Source: Nematostella vectensis (taxonomy: Eukaryota > Cnidaria > Anthozoa > Actiniaria > Edwardsiidae). Taken from it: 64,000 nucleotides of DNA. The notes beneath the pieces were generated by a model. It worked only from the letters and a program-made list of their open reading frames with translations, ran no database searches and was not told the origin of the DNA. A program made the translations under genes and the position numbers. The stretch covers positions 18,593,471 through 18,657,470 of the forward strand of contig NC_064037.1 of the NCBI RefSeq assembly GCF_932526225.1. The letters run 5' to 3'. Positions 33,801 to 45,668 of the stretch are shown in pieces (position 1 is the first letter of the stretch; the number at the start of each line of letters is the position of its first letter).

Positions 33801-34079
33801 CACTGTCACATCCCTAGTGCTTTCAAAAGCATCTTCCATCTCCTCGCTCTCGATTCGTAAAGTCAATAATTATAGATAGAATGCCATTTTAATGTGAAGA
33901 TCTATAAACTCGGGAGTTAAAAGCCAGTTCTCGATAGCCATTTTACAAATCGACTCATTTTCTTGGTTTGGAGGTGAGCGGTCCGGTATCGCGGGGTCCG
34001 GATCGTAGGATACCGGACCCCTCAAGAGCCAATCAGTGCGCGCGATTTGAGCTCAGATCAACTTTGGGATTTTTTCAGG

Positions 34080-34345
34080 GGTGTTAAGATAAGGACTTTA
34101 AGGGGACGTTAAGATAAGTGAGTTAGTATGTGAGTTGATAGGTGTATAGGGTAACAAGAGTTGATCAAAGGGGTACAGGGTTTCAGGGGTTGGTAATAAG
34201 GGTCAATGATATCAAGAACTAGGTCATAGGGGTGCAAGTTATGAATTAGTGGGTACACAGGGGTAGAGGGTATCAATGACTTGGTCTTGGAGGTGCAGGG
34301 TTTTAGCGGATGGTTCAAACAGGCACAGGGTTTCAAGAGCTAGGT
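34080..34345 (-). repeat. G-rich oriented tandem repeat
   Basis: Recurrent GGTGCAGGGTTTCAGGG-like phrases with AGGTCATAGGGGTGCA. It reads as a diverged, oppositely oriented relative of the 61-bp array that begins at about 34366, so base-composition polarity flips near 34350. Confidence 0.55.
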
Positions 34346-34365
34346 AATATGGGTACATTATAATA

Positions 34366-35560
34366 ATAATAGCTACCCTATACCACTGAGTATCCACCCC
34401 TAACTAAGCTACACCCTTACGACCTAGCAATAACTACACTTTACCCCTGAGTACCCACCCCTAGCTAAACTACACCCCTATGACCTAGCACTAACTAGCC
34501 TATACCCCTGAGTACCCACCCCTAAACTAAGCTAAAACCCTACGACCTAGCACTAACTACCCTTTACCCATGAGTACCCACCCCTAACTAAGGTACACCC
34601 CTATGACCTAGCACAAACTACCCTATACCCCTGAGTACCCACCCCTAACTAAACTACACCCCTATGACTTGGCACTAACTACCCAATCCCTTGCTAAGGT
34701 ACACCCCTGTGTCCCAGCTCTAACTACCCAATACCAACTAACCAAGCTAAAACCCTACGACCTAGCGCTAACTACCCTTTACCCTTAAGTACCCACCGCT
34801 AAGTAAGCTACACCCGTATGACATAGCACTAACTACCCTTTACCCATGAGTACCCACCCCTAACTAAGGTACACCCCTATGACCTAGCACTAACTACCCT
34901 ATACCAGTGAGTACCCATCCCTAACTAAACTACACCCCAATGACCAGCACTAACTAGCCTATACACCTGAGTACCAACCGCTAACTTCGCTACACCCCTA
35001 TGACCTAGCACTAACTAGCCTATACCCCAGAATACCCAACCCTAACTAAACTACACCTCTACTACCTAGCACTAACTATCCTATACCCCTGAATACCCAC
35101 CCCTAACTAAGCTACACCCCTATGACTTGGCACTAACTACCCTATACCCCTGAGAACCCAATCCCTTGCTAAGGTACACCCCTGTGACCCAGCTCTAGCT
35201 ACCCAATACCCCTGAGTACCAACCCCTAACCAAGCTAAAACCCTATGACTTAGCACTAACTACCCTATACCCCTGAGTACCCAATCCCTTGCTAAGGTAC
35301 ACCCTTGTGACCCAGCTCTAACTACCCTATACCCTTGAGTACCCACCACTAACTAGGCTACACCCCATTGACCTAGCACTTACTACCCTATACCCCTGAG
35401 TACCAACCCCTAACTAAGCTACACCCCTATGACCTAGCACTAACTCCCCTATACCCCTGCCTACCCATCCTTAACTGACCTACACCCCTATGACACCTAA
35501 TCACATAACTACCCTTTACCCATGAATGACCTAGCGCTTACCAACTTGCACCCCTGTGAC
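34366..35560. repeat. 61-bp minisatellite, first block
   Basis: About 19 units of CTAACTACCCTATACCCCTG + AGTACCCACCCCTAACTAAG + CTACACCCCTATGACCTAGCA with indels. The top strand is strongly C-rich. The last several units are nearly identical to those at about 43880-44480. Confidence 0.92.
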
Positions 35561-35639
35561 CCTGCCGTTTATATCCTGTACCCCTGTGCACCCATCCCCT
35601 AATGCCACCGTCCTTACCTTAACACCCCTGAAAAAGTCC

Positions 35640-35832
35640 CTAGTTGATCTTACCTGGATTCGAACCCTGGCCCTTTTGCTTGAGAAGCGAAGCCTGTACC
35701 ACTTAGCTATCGCGCCACTCTCGAGATATCTAGGAATAACTACTCTATACCTTATAAGGCTGGGTAAACAAGGCTATACGGTAGTTACTTCTACTTTTCA
35801 AGAGAGTGGCGCGATAGCTCAGTGGTACTCAT
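35640..35832. repeat. Long hairpin with tRNA-like (Pol III A/B box) arms, copy 1
   Basis: Minus-strand 35650-35718 resembles a tRNA body: A-box-like TAGCTAAGTGG, anticodon-arm-like region, and B-box-like GGTTCGAATCC. The T-stem and acceptor stem do not pair well, so this is not a functional tRNA. The A-box half (GGCGCGATAGCTCAGTGGTAC, plus strand, about 35810-35830) faces it in inverted orientation, and the intervening ATAACTACTCTATACC / GGCTATACGGTAGTTA also pair. The whole 140 bp can fold into one hairpin. A second copy lies at 44569-44761. Confidence 0.7.
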
Positions 35833-35895
35833 CGGTGGCGAGCTTGAGCGGACCGTCCAAGTCGATGCCCAAAGGCAGCTGGTGTACGACATCCC

Positions 35896-36372
35896 ATGAA
35901 CACCTAAGACCTGAACGAAAAGGCCTTGGCCGATGAGGCCCTGGCCCCCCTGTTTCAAGGCGTCCGTCCCGCCGACCGTCTGCCGCAGCTCCCCCACCAC
36001 GTCCCCACCCCGTCCGCTTACATCGCCAACACGGACCCTAGCACCCGACCGGGACAGCATTGGGTAGCCCTCTTCTTTACCCACGACACCTGCAAATGGT
36101 TCGACAGCTATGGGGACCCACCCCACGTCTATGGACCCCACTTGGCCGCCGCGTGCCGCCTCCGGGACGCCGTCACCTTCAACCCCCAGAGCCTTCAGTC
36201 CCCCACCTCCGACGTCTGCGGTCAACATTGCCTCTTCTACTTACGCCACCGAGCCCGATCACACCCACCTCACTACCACACCAGTTTAGGCCCCTACGTC
36301 TTGGTACAAATACCCGATCCAAACCAAAAAGTTATGTACCATACGGGGAAAGTGCTGTATCACAATCTGTGA
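35896..36372 (+). pseudogene. Adenain-like (C5) cysteine protease of Polinton/adinto-like type
   Basis: An open frame of about 154 codons runs from 35908 to the TGA at 36370. It has the full catalytic layout of adenovirus-type maturation proteases: His in GQHWVAL (36058), Asp in FDSYG (36103), Gln in LQSP (36196) and Cys in DVCGQHC (36217). The Gln-Cys spacing of seven residues equals that of adenain. In Polintons and adintoviruses such an enzyme processes capsid proteins. The ATG at 35896 is followed two codons later by a TAA, so the natural start is cut off; the same TAA is in the copy at 44825. No polymerase, integrase, ATPase or capsid gene is recognisable nearby. The catalytic core is intact, but expression would need another start. 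Confidence 0.75.
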
Positions 36373-38002
36373 TCCCAAGATGTACCCCCTCCCACACCTC
36401 ACCTCCTTCATAATTTTCCTCTGATAACAACACACAACCCCCTCCCTCCCACATTGCTTACACTCATCATTATAATCTCTCCACAGCCTCCACCCGCCGT
36501 CGCTATGGCACAACAGGACCTGTTGTACGCCCACACGTGTTAACCACTACTGCCACAACCCAATCCACCCACACTCTACTCTAACACCTCAACACCCAAC
36601 ACCCCTTATCATACAGACCCCTCCTACATTGAAGATGATATTTTACCCCAACATGCCTCACCCCCTCACACAACATCTCCTACCCTCAATTTTCTTGACG
36701 ACCTCTCCCCCACGCAACTCGATGCCCTACTATCTATCTCCCCCCACCCAGCCCTAGCCACCAACCTCATAATACACTACAGTCCCCCCCAGCTCCCCGA
36801 TCCCCTCCACCACACTCCCCACCTACTCCCACACCTAGCCACACTAACACACCTCACCCCCCAAACCCTCTACTACCCACACCCCCTCCCACTACACCTC
36901 ACCACCCAGCCCTCCTCCCCACACCTACCACTAAACGCGCCCTACTACCTACACCCTCCCATACCCACCTCATACCACTAGCACACTCCTCCCCTGTACC
37001 CCACACCCCTTACCCCACCTACACACCTCAACTACACCCCAACATGCCACTACCACCACCCCTAGGCATACAGACCCCCACACCATCCAACTCCCCCAAC
37101 ACCACACGACCAAAACACACACAACCACCCCACCTACAACCACCTTCCCTCCTACACATAGTACAAACATATACATACCCACATCCCTCTCACAAATTAA
37201 ATCTTATTCTATTCTTACCACACAACATACCTACCCACTACTACCACCCAGCTCTATACATGTCACAACCCCCTTTCTATCCCCCCTCATACCTTGCTAA
37301 CCACCCAAGTACCCCCTACTCACATCACCCACACCCAACCACCCACCTACCCCACAACAAGCACCCCCTCATCCCTCACCCCACAAACAGCCCCATACCC
37401 ACTTTACCCATACCACGCCATCATACAACCCACCACGATTATTCCAAGCCCCAACACAACACACCAACACAACACCCACCTAAGCCCCACACACCTACAC
37501 ATCCTCCCCCCCTCACACTTTCCTACACTCTTACCTAAAATATACACATCTAACACACCCTTCACAAGCCAGACCCCTGCCAACACCAAAACCACACACC
37601 CCTCCCCCCCATGGCCACAACACTACTCAGACTACAACACACCAAACCAACCACACCCTACAGCAGCCACTAGTCCCACAACCAGCGCTCCCTCCAACAC
37701 CACATCCTACATACAGCCCAACCCCCTTCCCACCACACACACATCTACCCCTCCACACATAGCCTACTACATACACACCATAGCATCCTACGACTATACC
37801 AACCAACCCACAACACACCAACCAGTCACACCCTACACCAGACACTACCCCACAACCAATTTCCCCCCCTACAAACACCTACATACAGCCCCCTCCCCCA
37901 CCGTACAAACATTTACCCCACAGCACAAAACCCAACTACAAACGACCACAGCCTATGACCCACCCTACCTACCCACAAACCAACACCTTACGATCACCTA
38001 AC
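36373..38002. other. Extremely G-poor, C/A-rich top strand
   Basis: Almost no G on the plus strand over many hundreds of bases, with CCCCCAC and CACAACCCC-like runs. Long open frames (37044-37538, 37294-38001, rich in Pro/Thr/His) arise because TGA and TAG need G. No recognisable gene. Confidence 0.6.
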
Positions 38003-38480
38003 ATCATAACGATATATTATCACCCACATTTACACCATAACCTCACAAATTTTAAATCGACCTCCGCACCACTACCATTTCAACACACACAGACCCATCA
38101 CGCTAAATTATCAGCCTTATCTACTCCACATCTCCCTCACCACAACTCTTACCTATACACCGTACCTATTTTTTCCCCACCAACACAGCCATTAGCCATC
38201 TCCATACCACACCATATTATTATTATTTTTTCTTTTTCACCTACCCACCACACACTACCACAACCTATTCTATAGTCCCATCACCACCCTCCACCACCTA
38301 CTAGTCGAACCTATCCACCTTTTCACCGTAATTACATTACTACCATCTCCACTCTACATTACCTTACTAGCCATCCTTCACCATCACCCTCCAGCATCAC
38401 CATACCATATGATCACACCCACCTCAATACCACACCACTTTAGGCCCTTACGTCTTGATACGAATACCCGATCCAAACCA
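38003..38480. repeat. 475-bp duplicated segment, copy 1
   Basis: Starts CATAACGATATATTATCACC and ends in a copy of the protease gene's 3' end (GATCACACCCACCTC...CCGATCCAAACC). The partner copy is at 40563-41038, offset about 2,560 bp, with few differences. Confidence 0.85.
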
Positions 38481-40562
38481 AAAAGGAATCCTACGAGTCT
38501 CCTGTACCACACAGCATATCCACACCAATAAAAACAGTCCTTCTATATAAGTACGTTCCATCGACAACAAGCCACCATCTCCAGCTATAGGCATACCGGC
38601 CTCAACAATGACCGTAGGAAAACTTCCACGAGACTCCTACGTAACACACGCTACTGCCCTGAATATCCTCACCTGGCTCCTCACCAACACTCTATCCTCT
38701 TAGCGTATGCCACCCCGTCATCCTATCTAGCACAGAACCCTTCCTAAATATTCCCGTACAATAATATAGCCATTCGTTGTATTCATCCGCCATATTTTGC
38801 CAATTTTGTAAACCAAACCGCAACCTAGTTAATAAATACCCGGATGTACAATAACCGGAACCGGAAACAGCGATATCTATTTTCATCTAAACTCGTATAA
38901 CCACGAGCGCAATCCCCTCATAACCCCTCACTTCGCTGCATACGGAATACCTCCAAGACATGCAATCTAAGCTCCGCCAATACACATCTCGGGTATGTAC
39001 ACCCTCCTTTCCATACATCCTATATACTACCCACCACATCACGACACCCGTATTCTCTCCCCTTCCTGCTACATGCATAAGTTCCCACACTTATTTATCA
39101 TTTAGTCCACCACATACAGCCACTAGCCAGGACCATCACATGCACCATTTTGTCCACTACACACTTCCCCCTCCTATCTTAGCCTCTATCCACTTTTTTT
39201 CTCTTTACCTCATTCCCCGGCGCGCTACCTTTTACTTTTCAGACCAAGCCATGCACTCAGCCGGAGCCAGGCGCTACACAGGTTTGGCCATTGCATGCAC
39301 CACGCTTCACTACAGGCATTACTAACGAGCGTGTAGGGGCGGGTGATGAGGGCTTTATCATCCGAAACACGCTTCATATACGAATGGTCTTCCTAGTTTT
39401 TCCCCCTTTTTACTCCCACCATCATCGCCGCTTTTTCCCTAGCTTTCCCCTAAGTCTCCCCGCTTTATTCTCCAGGTTCGTATATGACCAACCAATAGAC
39501 CTCGCCCCCTGATGAGAAGTCTTGGTTGGCGTTATATGCCTTTAGTTCTACATTTCGCAGAGCTCTTTGAAATGACCTACAAACTTTTGTCTTATTGGTT
39601 TATTTTGTTATGTTTATTTTGCATATACATGCGGGTTGTTTTCTTCATGCCTTTGCCTTTTCCCCTTATCTCTTACCACCGATTATCGCTTCATCTGGGG
39701 TAAACTATTCTTCCTGTCTTGTTAACGTTTCAGCGTCGTCTCTACTCTCACCACGCTCCCTTTATCGCCTCCCGCGCCCCTACTTCATCTTCTTCTCGCC
39801 GTTTTACTAGCATCATTTTCCATTGCCCGCAATACTTCCTTTCACCGCTTCAGTATTTTATATTTTTCTCGGCATTTTCGCAACACTCATTCAATCTCTA
39901 TTATTATTTAATTTCGCCTGTCAATCATACCACGTACACACTTCATTAGATACATACCTCCACACATACCTCACCCTCTCCATTACCGCCCACCATTTCC
40001 TCTCTACAAACTTAACACTTTTCTTTCTCTTATCCTACATATTACTTTCCTACCCTACACACAACACACTTTCTCAAGAACACTACACAGTCTCGTCACA
40101 ATATCCCTGCTTATCATTCTGTTCACACTCGCATTATCCCCCTTCATCAGATTTCACTAATGCCGCCATCACCTCTTCACATCCGCTACACAACACTCGC
40201 CACATGTTACCGATTTTAACTGTTTCAATCTTCACATAATACCATATTTACTATATAACTACCTTCTCCACTCAACAAAAAAAACCCTTTATTCATAACT
40301 CTCATGTCGTTTTATTATCAACCCCATCTCTTATAACAACCTTAACTCGTCGTCTCATAATCCATAATCTTAACCACCCGAACATAACCTGATAACCTTA
40401 TCACCCCTTCCCCTTCCTTCACACTGCAACTTCACAAACATAAACTAAGTTTCACCATTCGCTACACAACCACCTCTCCACCTACTTACCTCAACCTATC
40501 ACCATCTTCATCTTCTATCACCGCCTTCCTATATACTACAATATCACACTCACTCATTCTCT
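38481..40562. other. Pyrimidine-rich, gene-poor spacer
   Basis: C/T-rich sequence with a more balanced island at about 39190-39560. Short ORFs show no recognisable domain. Nothing supportable as a gene. Confidence 0.4.
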
Positions 40563-41038
40563 CATAACGATATATTATCACCCACATTTACACCATAACC
40601 TCACAAATTTTAAATCGACCTCCGCACTACTACCATTTTAACACACACAGACCCATCACGCTAAATTATAAGCCTTATCTACTCCACATCCCCCTCACCA
40701 CCACTCTTACCTATACACCGTACCAATTTTTTCCCCACCGACACAGCCATTAGCCATCTCCATACCACACCATATTATTATTATTTTTTCTTTTTCACCT
40801 ACCCACCACACACTACCACAACCTATTCTATAGTCCCATCACCACCCTCCACCACCTACTAGTCGAGCCTATCCACCTTTTCACCGTAATTACATCACTA
40901 CCATCTCCACTCTACATTACCTTATTAGCCATCCTTCACCATCACCCTCCAACATCACCATACCATATGATCACACCCACCTCACTACCACACCACTTTA
41001 GGCCCCTACGTCTTGGTACGAATACTCGATCCAAACAA
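40563..41038. repeat. 475-bp duplicated segment, copy 2
   Basis: Near-identical to 38003-38480. It also ends in a copy of the protease 3' end (about 40967-41036) and stops where the AT-rich tract begins. Confidence 0.85.
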
Positions 41039-41500
41039 AAGAAAACAATTAATAAATAATAATATTAATTAATTAATAATAATAATAATTAATAGTAATA
41101 ATAATTAATAAAAACAGTAAATAATAATAATAATAAATAATAATAATAATTAATAATGATTAATAATAATTAGTAATAATAATTAATAGTAAAAAAAATT
41201 AATAGTAATAAAAATTAATAATAATAATTATAATAATAATTAACAAAAATAATTAATAATAATTAGTAATAATAATCAATAGTAATAAAAATTAATAGTA
41301 ATTGGAAATAATAATCAATAGTAACAATAATTAAAAGTAATAACAATTAATAGTAATAAAAATTAATAATAATTATTATAATAATAATTAACACAAATAA
41401 TTAATAATAATTAATAATAATATTTAATGATAATAATTACTAATTAATAATAATAATAAATAATAGTAATCATAAATAAATAATAATTAATAGTAATGAC
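41036..41500. repeat. AT-rich simple repeat (TTAATAATAAT)
   Basis: About 460 bp of interleaved AAT/AATT units with rare other bases, abruptly bordered by C-rich DNA on both sides. Confidence 0.9.
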
Positions 41501-44480
41501 CCAGCCCTTGATAGCTTGTACCCCTGTTTAGCCACCTATAACTAAGCTGCACCCCTATAGCTCAGCCCTTGATAGACTCTAACAGTGTGTACCCACTCCT
41601 AACTGGCCTACATTACTATGATTTGCTACTTACTACCCTATACATCTGAATAACCACCCCTAGCTAAGCTACGCCCCTATGACTTCGCACTAACTACCCT
41701 ATACCCCTATGTACCCAATCCCTTGCTAAGGTACACCCTTGTGACCCAGCTCTAACTACCCTATACCCTTGAGTACCCACCACTAACTAGGCTACACCCC
41801 ATTGACCTAGCACTAACTACCCTTTACCCATGAGTACCCACCCCTAACTAAGGTACACCCCTATGACCTAGCACTAACTACCCTATACCCCTGAGTACCC
41901 ATCCCTAACTAAACTACACCCCTATGACCAGCACTAACTAGCCTATACACCTGAGTACCAACCCCTAACTAAGCTACACCCCTATGACCCAGCACTAACT
42001 AGCCTATACCCCAGAATACCCAACACTAACTAAACTACACCTCTACTACCTAGCACTAACTATCGTATACCCCTGAATACCCACCCCTAACTAAGCTACA
42101 CCCCTATGACTTGGCACTAACTACCCTATACCCCTGAGTACCCAATCCCTTGCTAAGGTACACCCCTGTGACCCAGCTCTAGCTACCCAATACCCCTGAG
42201 TACCAACCCCTAACTAGGCTACACCCCATTGACCTAGCACTAACTACCCTTTACCCATGAGTACCCACCCCTAACTAAGGTACACCCCTATGACCTAGCA
42301 CTAACTACCCTATACCAGTGAGTACCCATCCCTAACTAAACTACACCCCTATGACCAGCACTAACTAGCCTATACACCTGAGTACCAACCCCTAACTAAG
42401 CTACACTCCTATGACCTAGCACTAACTAGCCTATACCCCAGAATACCCAACCCTAACTAAACTACACCTCTACTACCTAGCACTAACTATCGTATACCCC
42501 TGAATACCCACCCCTAACTAAGCTATACCCCTATGACTTGGCACTAACTACCCTATACCCCTGAGTACCCAATCCCTTGCTAAGGTACACCCCTGTGACC
42601 CAGCTCTAGCTACCCAATACCCCTGAGTACCAACCCCTAGCTAAGCCCCTATGACTTAGCACTAACTATCCTATACCCCTATGTACCCAATCCCTTGCTA
42701 AGGTACACCCTTGTGACCCAGCTCTAACTACCCTATACCCTTGAGTACCCACCACTAACTAGGCTACACCCCATTGACCTAGCACTAACTACCCTTTACC
42801 CATGAGTACCCACCCCTAACTAAGGTACACCCCTATGACCTAGCACTAACTACCCTATACCCCTGAGTACCCATCCCTAACTAAACTACACCCCTATGAC
42901 CAGCACTAACTAGCCTATACACCTGAGTACCAACCCCTAACTAAGCTACACCCCTATGACCTAGCACTAACTAGCCTATACCCCAGAATACCCAACCCTA
43001 ACTAAACTACACCTCTACTACCTAGCACTAACTATCGTATACCCCTGAATACCCACCCCTAACTAAGCTACACCCCTATGACTTGGCACTAACTACCCTA
43101 TACCCCTGAGTACCCAATCCCTTGCTAAGGTACACCCCTGTGACCCAGCTCTAGCTACCCAATACCCCTGAGTGCCAACCCCTAACTAGGCTACACCCCA
43201 TTGACCTAGCACTAACTACCCTTTACCCATGAGTACCCACCCCTAACTAAGGTACACCCCTATGACCTAGCACTAACTACCCTATACCAGTGAGTACCCA
43301 TCCCTAACTAAACTACACCCCTATGACCAGCACTAACTAGCCTATACACCTGAGTACCAACCCCTAACTAAGCTACACCCCTATGACCTAGCACTAACTA
43401 GCCTATACCCCAGAATACCCAACCCTAACTAAACTACACCTCTACTACCTAGCACTAACTATCGTATACCCCTGAATACCCACCCCTAACTAAGCTACAC
43501 CCCTATGACTTGGCACTAACTACCCTATACCCCTGAGTACCCAATCCCTTGCTAAGGTACACCCCTGTGACCCAGCTCTAGCTACCCAATACCCCTGAGT
43601 ACCAACCCCTAACCAAGCTAAAACCCTATGACTTAGCACTAACTACCCTATACCCCTATGTACCCAATCCCTTGCTAAGGTACACCCTTGTGACCCAGCT
43701 CTAACTACCCTATACCCTTGAGTACCCACCACTAACTAGGCTACACCCCATTGACCTAGCACTAACTACCCTTTATCCATGAGTACCCACCCCTAACTAA
43801 GGTACACCCCTATGACCTAGCACTAACTACCCTATACCCCTGAGTACCCATCCCTAACTAAACTACACCCCTATGACCAGCACTAACTAGCCTATACACC
43901 TGAGTACCAACCCCTAACTTCGCTACGCCCCTATGACCTAGCACTAACTAGCCTATACCCCAGAATACCCAACCCTAACTAAACTACACCTCTACTACCT
44001 AGCACTAACTATCCTATACCCCTGAATACCCACCCCTAACTAAGCTACACCCCTATGACTTGGCACTAACTACCCTATACCCCTGAGAACCCAATCCCTT
44101 GCTAAGGTACACCCCTGTGACCCAGCTCTAGCTACCCAATACCCCTGAGTACCAACCCCTAACCAAGCTAAAACCCTATGACTTAGCACTAACTACCCTA
44201 TACCCCTGAGTACCCAATCCCTTGCTAAGGTACACCCTTGTGACCCAGCTCTAACTACCCTATACCCTTGAGTACCCACCACTAACTAGGCTACACCCCA
44301 TTGACCTAGCACTTACTACCCTATACCCCTGAGTACCAACCCCTAAGCTACACCCCTATGACCTAGCACTAACTCCCCTATACCCCTGCCTACCCATCCT
44401 TAACTGACCTACACCCCTATGACACCTAATCACATAACTACCCTTTACCCATGAATGACCTAGCGCTTACCAACTTGCAC
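41500..44480. repeat. 61-bp minisatellite, second block with higher-order structure
   Basis: About 48 units of the same 61-bp family as 34366-35560. Marker phrases recur with a period near 975 bp: CTATGTACCCAATCCC at about 41708, 42680 and 43659. CTCTACTACCTAGCACTAAC recurs at alternating intervals of roughly 430-440 and 540-550. This is a higher-order repeat of about 16 units. Confidence 0.9.
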
Positions 44481-44568
44481 CCCTGTGACCCTGCCGTTTA
44501 TATCCTGTACCCCTGTGCACCCATCCCCTAATGCCACCGTCCTTACCTTAACACCCCTGAAAAAGTCC

Positions 44569-44761
44569 CTAGTTGATCTTACCTGGATTCGAACCCTGGC
44601 CCTTTTGCTTGAGAAGCGAAGCCTGTACCACTTAGCTATCGCGCCACTTTGGAGATATCTAGGAATAACTACTCTATACCTTATAAGGCTGGGTAAACAA
44701 GGCTATACGGTAGTTACTTTTACTTTTCAAGAGAGTGGCGCGATAGCTCAGTGGTACTCAT
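44569..44761. repeat. Long hairpin with tRNA-like arms, copy 2
   Basis: Same structure as 35640-35832, offset 8,929 bp, with a few substitutions (TTTGGAGATATC for TCTCGAGATATC), so the two arms no longer pair perfectly at that point. Confidence 0.7.
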
Positions 44762-44824
44762 CGGTGGCGAGCTTGAGCGGACCGTCCAAGTCGATGCCCA
44801 AAGGCAGCTGGTGTACGACATCCC

Positions 44825-44912
44825 ATGAACACCTAAGACCTGAACGAAAAGGCCTTGGCCGATGAGGCCCTGGTCCCCCTGTTTCAAGGCGTCCGTCCCG
44901 CCGACCGTCCGC
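44825..44912 (+). pseudogene. Truncated 5' end of the C5-like protease gene
   Basis: Repeats the first 28-30 codons of the protease at 35896, including the premature TAA two codons after the ATG. Identity ends at about 44910 inside GVRPADR, where unrelated sequence begins. Confidence 0.75.
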
Positions 44913-44946
44913 CACCGAACGCCACCCGTCATTTCGAGCATCCAAT

Positions 44947-45273
44947 ATGACAAGCACGTCCTCCTCCGCAGCACACCAACACGAAAACGAAAAACCTCAA
45001 TTCGCCATTTGGGAGCAACGCGGTGAACACCTCCTGGTCCGGCCGTGTGTCGACCCCCACCACATCCGTCACTTTGCCGAACAACTCTACAAACTCATCG
45101 AAGCCGAACTTCGCAGCCTCGCTCAAGGCCAACTGGGGTGCAACAGACGCAAAGCCTTGAACCTCTGCCGAGACATGCTCGAAAGTCAGCTGGGCCAACT
45201 CCTCAAGCGAACCTTCGAACTCGACGTCTACCCAAAAAGCGAAACGACCATGCCCGGACTCGCCCCCCGCTAG
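44947..45273 (+). CDS. Hypothetical 108-residue protein
   Basis: ATG to TAG open frame with a Ser/Gln-rich start, then IWEQRGEHLLVRPCVDPHHI and a helix-prone stretch (HFAEQLYKLIEAELRSLAQG ... RKALNLCRDMLESQLGQLLK). No family recognised. Its base composition is balanced, unlike the flanking arrays, and the frame is free of repeats, so it may be real. It converges with the DUF4326 gene; poly(A)-like AATAAA motifs on both strands lie between them (about 45340-45372). Confidence 0.45.
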   Translation: MTSTSSSAAHQHENEKPQFAIWEQRGEHLLVRPCVDPHHIRHFAEQLYKLIEAELRSLAQGQLGCNRRKALNLCRDMLESQLGQLLKRTFELDVYPKSETTMPGLAPR

Positions 45274-45410
45274 GCGCCTGGCTCTTTCGCTACAGACCTT
45301 AGACCAAGACGAAGACACCTTAGAAAAAAACAACACTCTCTTTATTCATCATGATCTGAACTACTAATAAAATCAGTAAGAAGAAAAAAACGTTGGCGTC
45401 GTAAAACTGT

Positions 45411-45480
45411 TCATAAGGGCCTCCAGCCCAGGGTTCTCGGAGAGACACACACCGTATTGGTAAAGACGCCAGGACCACCT
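45411..45480 (-). pseudogene. Duplicated 3' fragment of the DUF4326 gene
   Basis: The minus strand reads YQYGVCLSENPGLEAL, paralogous to YQYGVCLAEDPELEAL in the intact gene. It is out of any longer frame. Confidence 0.7.
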
Positions 45481-45545
45481 TCAGGGCAGTTACGAGACGA
45501 ACGAGGAGCGCTCGTGTCGTAGCTGACCTGAAGGTGGTAGGTATC
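45470..45545. repeat. Inverted repeat, 12-13-bp arms
   Basis: ACCACCTTCAGG (about 45474) and CCTGAAGGTGGT (about 45528) can form a stem with a loop of about 45 bases just downstream of the DUF4326 gene. Confidence 0.5.
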
Positions 45546-45668
45546 ATGATCTCCTCCCTCACGTCCGAGAACCAGAAGTGTAGGACTCCTCACTCCGCAG
45601 CGGTTTTGGTCTGTCAATTTGCACCATTTTCCTCGTCTTTTGACGGGCCCTTGGTGATGTAGAACTGT

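Noticed and set aside
32495-33879. Ser/Pro/His-rich 450-codon plus-strand frames
   Set aside because: Shadow of the 51-bp repeat whose meaningful reading is the acidic minus-strand frame.
35650-35718. Functional tRNA gene on the minus strand
   Set aside because: A- and B-box-like motifs are there, but the T-stem has mismatches and the acceptor stem does not pair.
35556-35936. 126-codon open frame across the hairpin, repeated at 44485-44865
   Set aside because: It translates a tRNA-like hairpin and array tail; the copies agree only because the DNA is duplicated, and the protease is in another frame.
36970-38275. Pro/Thr/His-rich open frames in the G-poor region
   Set aside because: With almost no G, TGA and TAG hardly occur, so long frames are expected by composition; no domain or codon pattern supports them.
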